From: Paenibacillus taiwanensis DSM 18679
GTDB lineage: Bacteria > Bacillota > Bacilli > Paenibacillales > Paenibacillaceae
Length of the DNA stretch: 64,000 nucleotides
NCBI RefSeq assembly: GCF_000425125.1
Contig: NZ_KE384306.1
Span: 769,705 to 833,704, forward strand
Reading direction: 5' to 3'
The stretch's first letter is position 1; each line of letters begins with the position of its first letter. Below are positions 34,093 through 43,042 of the stretch, one piece after another. A program made the position numbers and the translations under genes. Under the pieces are notes generated by a model. That model was not told where the DNA came from and searched no databases. It saw only the letters and a list, made by a program, of their open reading frames with translations.

Positions 34093-35152
34093 CGTTATCC
34101 CTCCTAAATACAGCTGGCGTGTGCAGGGCAGGAGATCGCTTATCCCTCCTAAATACAGCTGGCGTGTGCAGGGCAGGAGATCGCGGATCATTCAGCCAGC
34201 AGCGCGCGCTATGTTGCTCTGTAAATGATATAGATGCTGGCAAATGCTCTACACAGACGTTCATGGCATAAGGACATCGCGCTGCGAACGGACATCCAGC
34301 AATGGACGCGTGCAGGGAAGGCGGTGTTCCTTCAATCGGTATAAGGCGCTCCTGACTGTTGGCATCCAGCTTCGGAGTGGATTGCAGCAATCCCCATGTA
34401 TACGGATGTTTAGGGCGGTCAAATATGTCCTCTACCGTTCCTGTCTCCACAATCATGCCGGCATACATAACCGCAACTCGCTGGGCAACCTCTGCTACTA
34501 CACCTAGATCATGGGTGATAAGTAAAATGGAGCTTCCCATTTGTTCCTGAAGCGCAGTTAGCATATCCAATATTTGCGCTTGAATCGTCACATCGAGAGC
34601 TGTCGTTGGCTCGTCCGCAATGAGCAGCTTAGGGTTGCAGGCAAGTGCTATCGCGATGGATACACGCTGCCGCATGCCTCCACTGAACTCATGCGGATAC
34701 TGCTTATACCGATTCGCCGCATCAGGTATGCCAACAAGCTTTAGTAATTCCACGGTTTTGTCACGGGCAGCGGATCTTGATAATTTTTGATGCTGGCGCA
34801 AACCTTCACTAATTTGTTCGCCGATGATCATCGTCGGGTTCAGGGATGACATCGGATCTTGGAACACCATACCGATCTCAGATCCTCTAATTTTTTGCAT
34901 ATCCTTCTTGGATAGCTGTGTAATATTCCGTTGCTGAAAGTGGATTTCGCCACCTTTAATTCGTCCATAAGGAGAGGGGAGCATCCCCATAATGGCACGA
35001 GCGGTCACACTCTTGCCGCTTCCGCTTTCACCTACAATGGCTAGCGTTTCTCGTTCGTTAACATGAAAGGACACGTCACGCACGGCTTGGAGTTCCTTTT
35101 CACGGGAGCGGAACACGACGTTTAGATGATGAACCTCCAGCAAATGCTTCAT
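34073..35152 (-). CDS. oppD: Oligopeptide ABC transporter ATP-binding protein OppD
   Basis: The 359-residue ATPase has Walker A AIVGESGSGKSVTAR, signature SGGMRQRVSIAIAL, Walker B LLIADEPTTALD and C-terminal CPFAARCPYAMNVC. Normal OppD ends shortly after this cysteine region. Here the tail carries two copies of RSPALHTPAVFRRD, produced by a 45-bp in-frame tandem duplication (34095-34184). AAAGGAGGTG gives ATG 35152. It is the third gene of the operon. Confidence 0.94.
   Translation of the reverse strand: MKHLLEVHHLNVVFRSREKELQAVRDVSFHVNERETLAIVGESGSGKSVTARAIMGMLPSPYGRIKGGEIHFQQRNITQLSKKDMQKIRGSEIGMVFQDPMSSLNPTMIIGEQISEGLRQHQKLSRSAARDKTVELLKLVGIPDAANRYKQYPHEFSGGMRQRVSIAIALACNPKLLIADEPTTALDVTIQAQILDMLTALQEQMGSSILLITHDLGVVAEVAQRVAVMYAGMIVETGTVEDIFDRPKHPYTWGLLQSTPKLDANSQERLIPIEGTPPSLHASIAGCPFAARCPYAMNVCVEHLPASISFTEQHSARCWLNDPRSPALHTPAVFRRDKRSPALHTPAVFRRDNDAEAYS
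34095..34184. repeat. Perfect 45-bp tandem duplication at the oppD/oppF junction
   Basis: Positions 34095-34139 and 34140-34184 are identical and directly adjacent. The unit is 15 codons long. It adds one repeat to the OppD tail without a frameshift and duplicates the GGAGGG ribosome site of oppF. Confidence 0.95.
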
Positions 35153-35165
35153 GTGAACACCTCCT

Positions 35166-36125
35166 TTATTGATGGGAGCGGGGATCCAGAACGTCCTGTA
35201 ACCCGTCACCAAATGCATTAAACGCAAACATCGTAAGGGATATCATAAATCCCGGGAAAAACAGCCGCCACCATTGTCCGCTTAAAATGACACCAAGGGA
35301 GTCATTAGCCATTGTGCCCCAACTGGCTATCGGGGCTTGAACACCTAAGCCGAGAAAGCTTAGAAATGACTCGGAAAATATGGCTGCTGGAATTGTAAAT
35401 GTCAAATTGACGATAATGATGCCTGCTGCATTTGGCAGCAGATGTTTAAAAATAATTTTGGCATGCGACGTACCTAACTTGGAAGCAGCCAGCACGTACT
35501 CCTGCTGCTTTAACAGCAGCATTTGTCCACGCACGACCCGGGCCATACCGACCCAGCCTGTGATGGATAGCGCTACGATCATTGTTAATATACCTGGCTT
35601 CATGACGACAAGGAGCAAGATGATTACTAGCAGGTACGGGATGCTGTACAAAATTTCCACGATACGCATCAATATGCTGTCGATTCGATCCCCAAAACGG
35701 CTTCTGCCAGCCATGTAGCCGGATATTCCGCCGACTATAATTCCGATGATTAAGTCAATGGCTGCTGCTGCAAATCCAATTAGGAGCGATATACGAGCTC
35801 CTGCCCACGTCCGTGCCCATACATCACGACCGAGATCATCCGTACCGAACCAATGCTCTGCGGACGGAGGCAGGTTCGTTTGTGTCAAGGACTGCGCACT
35901 TGGCGAATGGGGCAGCAATGAAGGGCCTATTGCTGCAAGCAGCATAATCAACAGCAGCAAGGCTAGCCCAATCACAGCTAGTTTGTTACGTACTAGCTTT
36001 CTTATTTTGTCTTTCCACATCGGGACGCTTGTATAGGCTAATGTCTGATCAGCTAATTGACTACGGTCTACCGGATGGAACAAATGATCCAAAGGCTGAT
36101 CCAACTTGGTTGAAGTAACGTTCAT
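35166..36125 (-). CDS. oppC: Oligopeptide ABC transporter permease OppC
   Basis: The 319-residue permease has the N-terminal OppC_N segment (KLVRNKLAVIGLALLLLIML) and HWFGTDDLGRDVWARTWAGAR. The BPD_transp_1 core has the EAA loop region YVLAASKLGTSHAKIIFKHLLPN, and a SFLGLGVQAPIASWG segment. The start at ATG 36125 follows AAAGGAG. It begins one base after the oppB stop, so the two are coupled. Confidence 0.94.
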   Translation of the reverse strand: MNVTSTKLDQPLDHLFHPVDRSQLADQTLAYTSVPMWKDKIRKLVRNKLAVIGLALLLLIMLLAAIGPSLLPHSPSAQSLTQTNLPPSAEHWFGTDDLGRDVWARTWAGARISLLIGFAAAAIDLIIGIIVGGISGYMAGRSRFGDRIDSILMRIVEILYSIPYLLVIILLLVVMKPGILTMIVALSITGWVGMARVVRGQMLLLKQQEYVLAASKLGTSHAKIIFKHLLPNAAGIIIVNLTFTIPAAIFSESFLSFLGLGVQAPIASWGTMANDSLGVILSGQWWRLFFPGFMISLTMFAFNAFGDGLQDVLDPRSHQ

Positions 36126-36126
36126 G

Positions 36127-37053
36127 CTAAGCTCCTTTGCTGGACAATTTGATTCTTGGATCGATAAACCGGTATGACAGATCAATCAAGAACAAGGTGA
36201 CAACAAGGACAACGCTATAAAAGATCGTCGTTCCCATAATGACGGGGTAATCTCGATTAAAAATACTGTCCACAAAATATTTACCGATTCCAGGTATGGC
36301 GAATATTTTTTCTACGACAAATGTACCAGTGACAACAGAGGCAAACAGCGGTCCGATAAAGGACAGCACCGGAATCAGCGAATTCCTTAAGCCATGTTTG
36401 AGCACAATTTTCCAAGTCGGCAATCCCTTGGCTTCTGCCGTATGAATGTATTCCTGATGAAGAACTTCGAGCATGCTTGTCCGCACAAATCTCGCAATGA
36501 TCGCAATAGGTGTGACGGCCAATGCGAATGTTGGCAGCAGCGTATGCTTCCATGTGCCCCATGCCGCGACGGGAAGCAGCCCCCACTGCACAGCCATGTA
36601 CTTGATAAGCAAGGGCGCCAAAATAAAGCTTGGAATGGAGATCCCTAACATAGCAATAAACATGGATATAAAGTCCAAGGCGCGATTATGGTGAAGCGCG
36701 GCTATCGTGCCCAGCATAATGCCTGCAAAAAGTGCCAACAGCATAGACTGAATGCCCAATAAGGCTGAGGGGACAAACCCTCTGGCAATAAGTGTGTTCA
36801 CATCCGTCGTTTTGGATTGGATGGAAGGCCCTAAATCAAACGTCAGCAAATTTTTTAAATACAATACGTACTGCGTAGACAAGGGCTTGTCCAAATTGTA
36901 TCTGGCTCGCATATTTTCCAGCACGGCTTCAGGAATAGCCTTGGAATCCGTAGCGAATGGATCCCCTGGTATAAGATGCATAATGAGAAAGGTTAAGGTG
37001 ACGATAACCCATAAAGTCACTAGCATCGTAAACAGCCGTTTTACAACATACAT
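36127..37053 (-). CDS. oppB: Oligopeptide ABC transporter permease OppB
   Basis: The 308-residue permease opens with YVVKRLFTMLVTLWVIVTLTF and LIMHLIPGDPF, the standard OppB/DppB start. The EAA loop reads YIHTAEAKGLPTWKIVLKHGLRN, and the C-terminus has FAIPGIGKYFVDSIFNRDYPVI. It is the promoter-proximal gene of the operon, with a leader of about 120 bases. Confidence 0.94.
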   Translation of the reverse strand: MYVVKRLFTMLVTLWVIVTLTFLIMHLIPGDPFATDSKAIPEAVLENMRARYNLDKPLSTQYVLYLKNLLTFDLGPSIQSKTTDVNTLIARGFVPSALLGIQSMLLALFAGIMLGTIAALHHNRALDFISMFIAMLGISIPSFILAPLLIKYMAVQWGLLPVAAWGTWKHTLLPTFALAVTPIAIIARFVRTSMLEVLHQEYIHTAEAKGLPTWKIVLKHGLRNSLIPVLSFIGPLFASVVTGTFVVEKIFAIPGIGKYFVDSIFNRDYPVIMGTTIFYSVVLVVTLFLIDLSYRFIDPRIKLSSKGA

Positions 37054-37183
37054 AACATCTTCTTCTCCTGTCTATTTAAATTGAGTATTACACTATGTAT
37101 AGTTGGGTAAATAGCTGCAAAAAGTGTAAACGCTGATCTTTTTAACCAGTTGTTAATTTTTAAATCTGATAGGATTAGTATGA

Positions 37184-37212
37184 ATAATAGGATAGTGGGA
37201 GGGGAATGTCAA
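37184..37212 (-). promoter_or_regulatory. Near-consensus promoter of the opp operon
   Basis: On the minus strand TTGACA (37207-37212) and TATTAT (37184-37189) are separated by exactly 17 bases. Confidence 0.72.
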
Positions 37213-37506
37213 CGTGTCAATATGTAAAACTTTCATTTTGTGAGGGTTATAAGGTCGTGTAAATAAGAGAAAAACGAGACGGGCTATGCTTGTTAGCGCA
37301 TTCAAAAAAAAGAATAAAAAAATTAATGAACATATGCAAAATTATATAAAATGAGTATTTTCTTGAGTTTACACAGCAAAATTTTAACTTTTAACATACC
37401 AGAATCCTATTAAGGAAACATACCGTGAGATGCGTTTTTATCACTTTCATTTTAATGTAGAAGAAAAAATTTGTTTTTACTCTATACAAATATCAAAGAA
37501 CGTTAC

Positions 37507-37550
37507 ACCATTTATATGACTATATAAACTATAATAGTCATATAAATGGT
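37507..37550 (+). promoter_or_regulatory. 17-bp perfect inverted repeat over a TATAAT box, likely TetR operator
   Basis: ACCATTTATATGACTAT (37507-37523) is perfectly inverted at ATAGTCATATAAATGGT (37534-37550), with a 10-base centre. The centre and right arm contain TATAAT (37530-37535). The right arm touches the GAGGTGG ribosome site of the serine hydrolase gene. The TetR gene at the end of the same operon is the obvious candidate ligand. Confidence 0.72.
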
Positions 37551-37565
37551 GAGGTGGATAATTAC

Positions 37566-38777
37566 ATGACAACATACTGCGTTCATGGTTGGGTTGCACC
37601 GGGATTCGAAGAAGTGAAGGAAGAATTCAAGCGAAATTTATTAGAACGGAGAGAGCGGGGAGCCGCATGTGCCGTTTATGTTCGAGGTGTTCAAGTTGTT
37701 GACCTGTGGGGAGGGCTAAGAGACTCAGATCGGGGAATGCCATGGGAGCAGCATACGATGGTTCCTGTATTTTCAAGCACTAAAGGGTTTGCTGCATTGG
37801 CAGCGGTACTTGCACATTCACGTGGGTTGTTGGATTTCGAACAATATGTAGGGACGTACTGGCCTGAATTCGCCCAGAATGGAAAAGATCAAATAACGGT
37901 CAGGCAGCTCTTGTCCCATCAGGCAGGACTGTGTACACTGGATACATTACGGTTGGAGAACATTTCTGATTTACATACGAGTGAAGTTATTCATAAACTG
38001 GCTGGTGTGAGAACCGAATGGTTGCCAGGTACCAAGCATGGCTATCATGCTTGGACAATTGGATGGTTTATTGGTGAACTTATACGACGTGTAGATCCTA
38101 AGGGGAGAAGCTTGGGACGATTTTTCCAAGAAGAAATAGCTGAGCCGCTGCAAGCAGAATTCTACATTGGGCTTCCTGATTCAGTGCCTGATACTCGTTT
38201 AGCTCGAATCAAGGGGATCGAAAGTCCCTTGCAGCTATTAAAGCACATTCACGAGATACCTATTCCCATGTTGTTTGGGTTTCTAAACCCACGCTCATTA
38301 ACTGCACGAAGCCTCGTAGATCCTAAACGATTAGTAGCTAACGGCAATTTCAATCTACGTGAAATGCTTGCGATTGAATTTCCATCTGGGAACGGTATTG
38401 GTGAAGTACGCGCAATGGCCAATATCTATGGAGAATTTGCAAGTGGAGGCCAACGTCTTGGAATTCATCCGAAGTCGCTGCAAGCCATTGAGGCATCAGC
38501 AACTCAACCTACATCAGGCTGGTATGATCATGTGAATCGTACGAATTTAGCATATTCGTTAGGTTTTTGGAAGCCGTTAGCAGGTCATGAGTTTGGTAGC
38601 AGTGAGCGAGCCTATGGTCACCCCGGAGCGGGCGGATCATTTTGTTTTGCAGACCCAGACTACAAGTTGGGCTATGCATATGGACTTAACCATGTGGGAG
38701 GTCATATGGACAACAATCCAAGAGAGAATGCGGTACGGCAAGCACTATACCGCTGTATGAAGCAAAGGGGAGTTTAA
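37566..38777 (+). CDS. Serine hydrolase, class C beta-lactamase-like (EstB type)
   Basis: The 403-residue soluble protein has the SxxK nucleophile motif in VPVFSSTKGFAALAAVL, VRQLLSHQAGL, a Tyr in HGYHAWTIGWF as the likely YxN equivalent, and a C-terminal GHPGAGGSFCFADPD. There is no signal peptide. Family members of the EstB kind hydrolyse esters rather than beta-lactams. GAGGTGG with 8-base spacing supports ATG 37566. It is co-directional with a TetR gene that starts 1 base after its stop. Confidence 0.87.
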   Translation: MTTYCVHGWVAPGFEEVKEEFKRNLLERRERGAACAVYVRGVQVVDLWGGLRDSDRGMPWEQHTMVPVFSSTKGFAALAAVLAHSRGLLDFEQYVGTYWPEFAQNGKDQITVRQLLSHQAGLCTLDTLRLENISDLHTSEVIHKLAGVRTEWLPGTKHGYHAWTIGWFIGELIRRVDPKGRSLGRFFQEEIAEPLQAEFYIGLPDSVPDTRLARIKGIESPLQLLKHIHEIPIPMLFGFLNPRSLTARSLVDPKRLVANGNFNLREMLAIEFPSGNGIGEVRAMANIYGEFASGGQRLGIHPKSLQAIEASATQPTSGWYDHVNRTNLAYSLGFWKPLAGHEFGSSERAYGHPGAGGSFCFADPDYKLGYAYGLNHVGGHMDNNPRENAVRQALYRCMKQRGV

Positions 38778-38778
38778 T

Positions 38779-39375
38779 ATACCTAAGTTCAGTGAAGATG
38801 AGAAGGAAACGGTTCGAAACTGCTTGATGATAAAAGGGAAGGAATTGTTTATCAAGTATGGATTAAAAAAGACGAGTATTGATGAGATTGTGAATGCTTG
38901 CGGTATTGCAAAAGGATCATTTTATACATTTTTTAATTCGAAGGAAGAGCTTTATTACGCGATTATGAAACAGGAGGAAGCATTCAAAGACGCAATGATT
39001 CAGGAAATGATAAATTCGGATCGGAATCCGCAAGAATTACTACACGATTTGTTTACTAAGTCGTTTGACATGCTCGAATCGAATCCATTTCTACAGCGAG
39101 TCATTCGCAAAGAAGAGTATGAGTTGCTGATCCGAAAAGTTCCAAAGGAGATGTTAGAGTCTCATTCAGAGTCCGATAATGAGTCAGGTGCTGAATTGAT
39201 TGCCAAATGGAAAAGCAATCGCCTGTTAGTTGATGAAGAACCTGATATTATCATCGGACTTTTACGTGCTGTTGTGTTGATATCGCTACATAGAGAAGAA
39301 ATCGGAACCGAGCGTTATGACAAGGTAAAAACATTGCTGATCAAGTGTGTAGCAGAAGGTCTTATCCAAAAGTAA
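38779..39375 (+). CDS. TetR/AcrR-family repressor, apparent AUA start
   Basis: The TetR HTH reads GLKKTSIDEIVNACGIAKGSFYTFFNSKEE when joined from consecutive motifs. From the first ATG (38824) the protein would lack half of helix 1 and has no good ribosome site. In frame upstream, ATA 38779 begins (M)PKFSEDEKETVRNCL, a normal TetR N-terminus, and AAAGGGGAG lies 6 bases before it. AUA is therefore the likely start, giving 198 residues. The ligand domain is ordinary and all-helical. It probably binds the palindrome ahead of the operon. Confidence 0.85.
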   Translation: MPKFSEDEKETVRNCLMIKGKELFIKYGLKKTSIDEIVNACGIAKGSFYTFFNSKEELYYAIMKQEEAFKDAMIQEMINSDRNPQELLHDLFTKSFDMLESNPFLQRVIRKEEYELLIRKVPKEMLESHSESDNESGAELIAKWKSNRLLVDEEPDIIIGLLRAVVLISLHREEIGTERYDKVKTLLIKCVAEGLIQK

Positions 39376-39544
39376 GTGGATGCATGCTCTAAAAAGCAAT
39401 TAGCCCTCAGCAGATGAATCGAACGATAGGAACGTTACAAAAATGCCAGTTTACTGAAAGGAAATTAAATAGGACATAAAGATAACTCGTGTGATAATGA
39501 GCCTATAAACAAAACACGAACAATAAACCACGAGGTGATTGCAT

Positions 39545-39859
39545 ATGAAAACGAACAACATATTATCTTCTTTATGCTATTTCAGTATTTTTTTTGCACC
39601 GTTTCTGTTTCCGATAATTGTGTGGTTTGTAGCTGAGGGTGACGTTAAAGCACACGCCAAAAAAGCACTGTGGACACACTTTGTACCTTACGCGTTATTG
39701 ATCACAGGATTAATTGTCTCGGCAGGCGTTGGCTTTGGCATTCAAAATGTGACATCGCTTGGAATAGGGTTATCCATAACTTATATCGTTTCTTTTTTAG
39801 TTGGAATTTATTATTTTGTATGGAATGTCGTTAAAGGTATTCGCTTATTAAATGCATAA
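39545..39859 (+). CDS. DUF4870-family membrane protein
   Basis: The 104-residue protein has three hydrophobic segments and the family pattern LSSLCYFSIFFAPFLFPIIVW, then GDVKAHAKKALWTHF and a C-terminal IYYFVWNVVKGIRLL. The function is unknown. GAGGTGATT lies 4 bases before ATG 39545. A 16-bp terminator follows. Confidence 0.82.
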   Translation: MKTNNILSSLCYFSIFFAPFLFPIIVWFVAEGDVKAHAKKALWTHFVPYALLITGLIVSAGVGFGIQNVTSLGIGLSITYIVSFLVGIYYFVWNVVKGIRLLNA

Positions 39860-39901
39860 AAGTAGAAATTGAGCTGCAAAATAGGTATATAAAGATATCA
39901 C

Positions 39902-39946
39902 TTAAAAAGACTGCTTCCTATTGGAGAAGCAGTCTTTTTAAGTTGT
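39902..39946 (+). terminator. Strong terminator after the DUF4870 gene
   Basis: A perfect 16-bp stem (39902-39917 with 39926-39941) has a short loop and includes a T-run in the 3' arm. Confidence 0.85.
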
Positions 39947-40035
39947 CGGGAAATTTTTTTGACTTGAATACGGTATCAGTGATATATTTTCTACTCAGTC
40001 TTGTGTTACTAGCAGAGAGAAAGGGATGTAATAAA

Positions 40036-40251
40036 GTGACAACTATGGAAGAAGAAAAGCCGCAATTAATGCCTACCAAAATCTTGAAGTGCAGAAATGC
40101 AGATTGTAAAGCATGGGTCAGAGAAGAATTTGCAGTTGCGGACCAAGTATGTCCGCTATGTAAAGGTCCTATGATTCGCAGTATTAAGCATCTAGCAAAG
40201 GTTCAGAATAAAGTGAAACCTAAGCCGCGCAAACCTAAATCCGAATTCTAA
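40036..40251 (+). CDS. YdjO-like small zinc-ribbon protein
   Basis: The 71-residue protein has a CxxxxC...CxxC zinc ribbon (KCRNADCKAWVREEF, then VCPLCKGPM) followed by a basic tail, as in the cold-inducible YdjO proteins of Bacilli. The exact role is unknown. GAGAAAGGGA sits 10 bases upstream of GTG 40036, which I prefer to the TTG inside the preceding terminator region. Confidence 0.75.
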   Translation: MTTMEEEKPQLMPTKILKCRNADCKAWVREEFAVADQVCPLCKGPMIRSIKHLAKVQNKVKPKPRKPKSEF

Positions 40252-40264
40252 ACGATTACACAGC

Positions 40265-40303
40265 AAAACGGCTGCGTGCGACAAGCCCGCGACCGTTTTT
40301 ATT
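40265..40303. terminator. Terminator between convergent genes
   Basis: AAAACGG (40265-40271) pairs with CCGTTTT (40293-40299), with GC-rich pairs above and a T-run. Confidence 0.6.
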
Positions 40304-41787
40304 TATGTATTCGATGTCTTCAGATTCACTTCATACGCCGCCCGAATTCCTGATTCAATGGCTCCCTGCACCCATCCGTGGGTAAACGTCGTGTGCTCAC
40401 CAGCAAAGAAAACGTTGCCTTCTTGTGTGCTCAGGTGCGGATACCATTTGCTGGCCTGGTTTGGAATGAAATATGAAAAGGCTCCGCATGAATAAGGGTT
40501 CTGATTCCAACTAAATGAGGTGCCTTTAACGAAGTGGGTATAGACTTGTTGACCGTGAAATACAGCGAGATGCTGGAGGGCAGAACGGACTCGCTCCTCA
40601 TTGTTTAACCCGTCCCAACTTGCTGTGTCGTTGCCTAATGTATAGCTGGCTAATACGATGCCAGGGCCATCAGGGTCAGGTACATGATTGGGGTAATACG
40701 TCATTCGCAGCGGTAGATCTGAGACAGTTCGGCGGTCATTTAAGTGTTGCTCTATCCAAAAGCGATGTTTAAATTCAATCGCTACTTTGGTACCTGACAT
40801 ATATCTCATTTCACGAATGGCTTGTCGTTTTGGCAGGGAGAAGCTAGCGAAAGGGAGCAGTTCTACTTGCTTGAGCACAGAAAAGGGCAGCGTAATGATG
40901 CAATAATCGGCTGAAAAGGTAGACACTTGATGCGAGCGTGTTTGCCTAGTTAATACGGTCACTTGGTCGGCCTGCTGTACTACTTTGGTTACTTTGTTAT
41001 TATAGTGAATGACGTCTGACAGCTGGGGGAGGAAGGCATCGGGAAGCTGATCCATTCCGCCTGCCAGCTCATAAAAAGTAACCCCTGTCTGGTTGTAGGT
41101 TAGTGCTGACATCAGGAACTCCAGCACGGAATATTCTTTCATGCCTTCATTTTCAAGCAAGACGTTAATCATCTCAATCGCGCCTACGGACAAAGGGACA
41201 CCGAAGGCGGACGGATATTGTCTCAAGTAGGTATCCAGAGACAATGAATCGTAGCTGCGTACGATGTGTGGCCAATGCAACGCGGGATTTTGAATAATGT
41301 AATCTAGTACGGGCTGAAGCGCGAGTTGATATAATGTGGAGGCGGTTAGCCCTTCTTCGTGAGGGGCTACTTGGTATCGAAGCAAAGCAGGATTTCGCTC
41401 ATACGCATTCCGGCGGATGTGTTGGCCGTTCGCAACTAGTAGATCCGATGGATCTGCTAGTCTCAGTTCATTGAGAGGTAAATGATACTTTTTTACGTAT
41501 GCCATCGTCAAATAATGCACATCTGGAATCCGATAGGCGCCTGCATTATAAAATAAACCGTGACTAAATGGGGCGCGGATCGTGAACACACGCCCGCCAG
41601 CTCGACTATTTGCTTCGATAATCTGAACTTCATGGCCGGCAGCTTGCAATAGCGAGGCGGCAACGAGTCCAGACATACCGGCCCCTACTATTAAAATGCG
41701 GTTCGGCTGTTTGGCAGCAGGAAGTCCATTATGAATAATCTCGATCATCTGTTGAGGTGCCAGTGAATGGGTAGCAGCAAGAGACAT
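40303..41787 (-). CDS. Flavin monoamine oxidase-family FAD-dependent oxidoreductase
   Basis: The 494-residue protein has the N-terminal dinucleotide-binding motif ILIVGAGMSGLVAASLLQ, ending in the acidic IIEANSRAGGRV. It also has LPFSVLKQVELLPFASF and the C-terminal FAD motif GNVFFAGEHTTFTHGWVQGAIESG. This is the amine oxidase/L-amino-acid oxidase family. It would oxidise a primary or secondary amine or an amino acid, giving hydrogen peroxide. No signal peptide is evident. GAGAGGAGC precedes the ATG. Substrate unknown. Confidence 0.9.
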   Translation of the reverse strand: MSLAATHSLAPQQMIEIIHNGLPAAKQPNRILIVGAGMSGLVAASLLQAAGHEVQIIEANSRAGGRVFTIRAPFSHGLFYNAGAYRIPDVHYLTMAYVKKYHLPLNELRLADPSDLLVANGQHIRRNAYERNPALLRYQVAPHEEGLTASTLYQLALQPVLDYIIQNPALHWPHIVRSYDSLSLDTYLRQYPSAFGVPLSVGAIEMINVLLENEGMKEYSVLEFLMSALTYNQTGVTFYELAGGMDQLPDAFLPQLSDVIHYNNKVTKVVQQADQVTVLTRQTRSHQVSTFSADYCIITLPFSVLKQVELLPFASFSLPKRQAIREMRYMSGTKVAIEFKHRFWIEQHLNDRRTVSDLPLRMTYYPNHVPDPDGPGIVLASYTLGNDTASWDGLNNEERVRSALQHLAVFHGQQVYTHFVKGTSFSWNQNPYSCGAFSYFIPNQASKWYPHLSTQEGNVFFAGEHTTFTHGWVQGAIESGIRAAYEVNLKTSNT

Positions 41788-41923
41788 TCGAATTGCTCCT
41801 CTCTCACGGTAGGCTTAGAGCCAGCTTCCCCATTCTATGCGCTGGCACGGGCTTATATGTGTCGTGTGCCTATCGATCGCCCAACGTATACCATTTGGGA
41901 GAGAAAGTGAAGCTTGCGAAGCA

Positions 41924-43042
41924 CTACTCTATGGCACCGACTCCAATTAATTTGAAATTAACGTTCACGTTAACGTCTGCCTCTTTAAATGCATCTGTCC
42001 AATTTTTTTCTGCTTTTTTCCATTCTGGATAAGCATACGCTCGTGCATACATGCCAAAGCCAGCAGGATCAATTGCCGCGCGCTGCAACTTTGTGACTAG
42101 TTTCGTAAAATCACGCTTCATCAGTTTGCTAATTTTTTGCTCCAGCTCATCAAAGCTGTCACGGATTCCTTTATTAAACAACTTTTCAGTCAGGTAAATT
42201 TGACCTTTTATATGTACATTAAATTTAAATTTCCCGTCACTGTAGGAGGCTTTAATTTTTGTTTTAATTTTTTGCATATTAAAACTAAGAATGTTCTTAT
42301 TAATAATACCTTCAGACTCATTCATAGGCATAATCAGTGTATAGGGAAACTCTCCTCGTGTTTTATTTTCTAAAATATAGAGCAGCTTTGTCTCACCAGG
42401 CGTAACGTTCATTACAAAGCCAGCTTGTTGATTAAGCAACGCCGTGCCCAGCAAAATAATGTCTTTTTCTTTGCGCATAGCGGTCAGGCTAGGGGTATTG
42501 CCTTTCTCGTGAAGCTGACGATGAAAGTCCTGAATCGTCGTCCTTGTCGTATCATTACGCTTCAGAGCTGTATCAATAAGCTTGGATAGATGAAATGGAA
42601 GTCGCGGCTTGTCCTTCGGCTTAAAGTTAATGATTTCACTTACAGGCCCGTCCACGTAGACCATGCGGGCACTTACCGTATTTCGAGAATCCCGAAAGAA
42701 GACGTCAATTAAGCTTTGCCAGCCATTTACCTTGGTCAGTTCCTTTCCAATTAATATGACCTGCGCTTTGTTTGATGAGGTGAGGCCTAGTGTTAATGTA
42801 TCAAAACGATCCCGTGCGCTGCGCATGGAATTGGAGATGACTTCATAGTCTTCCTCATTTTCTTTAGCTTCGGTACTGAAGACGGGACTTGACTGTGAAA
42901 TAATAAGCTGTCCATTTTCGTTTACATCTATTCCGACAAGCATTGAAATGGTAAGATTCTCGATACTGTGCTGCTCAAAGCAGCCTGAAACTGTCGAGAG
43001 GGTAAAGAGACAGACAAGGAGTAACAGCCAGCGATTTATCAT
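41924..43042 (-). CDS. Spore germination lipoprotein, Ger(x)C family (GerAC-like)
   Basis: The 372-residue lipoprotein has lipobox LSTVSGC (Cys about 21), then the Ger(x)C N-domain (IENLTISMLVGIDVNENGQL). The C-terminal domain ends KNWTDAFKEADVNVNVNFKL. It is the third subunit of a GerA-type nutrient germinant receptor in the spore inner membrane. ATG 43042 overlaps the stop of the B subunit; AGAGGT precedes it. Confidence 0.92.
   Translation of the reverse strand: MINRWLLLLVCLFTLSTVSGCFEQHSIENLTISMLVGIDVNENGQLIISQSSPVFSTEAKENEEDYEVISNSMRSARDRFDTLTLGLTSSNKAQVILIGKELTKVNGWQSLIDVFFRDSRNTVSARMVYVDGPVSEIINFKPKDKPRLPFHLSKLIDTALKRNDTTRTTIQDFHRQLHEKGNTPSLTAMRKEKDIILLGTALLNQQAGFVMNVTPGETKLLYILENKTRGEFPYTLIMPMNESEGIINKNILSFNMQKIKTKIKASYSDGKFKFNVHIKGQIYLTEKLFNKGIRDSFDELEQKISKLMKRDFTKLVTKLQRAAIDPAGFGMYARAYAYPEWKKAEKNWTDAFKEADVNVNVNFKLIGVGAIE

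Larger units (their letters stand above)
37054..37565. other. AT-rich divergent regulatory region between opp and the serine hydrolase
   Basis: The region holds the opp promoter (37184-37212), a cre-like sequence TGTAAACGCTGATC (37125-37138, two mismatches to TGWAARCGYTWNCW) in the opp leader, and the operator palindrome at 37507-37550. The 37220-37500 stretch is AT-rich without visible genes. Confidence 0.5.

Noticed and set aside
41793-42032. 79-codon plus-strand frame between the amine oxidase and ger genes
   Set aside because: It overlaps the 3' end of the GerC-like gene on the opposite strand and has no ribosome site or protein-like pattern.
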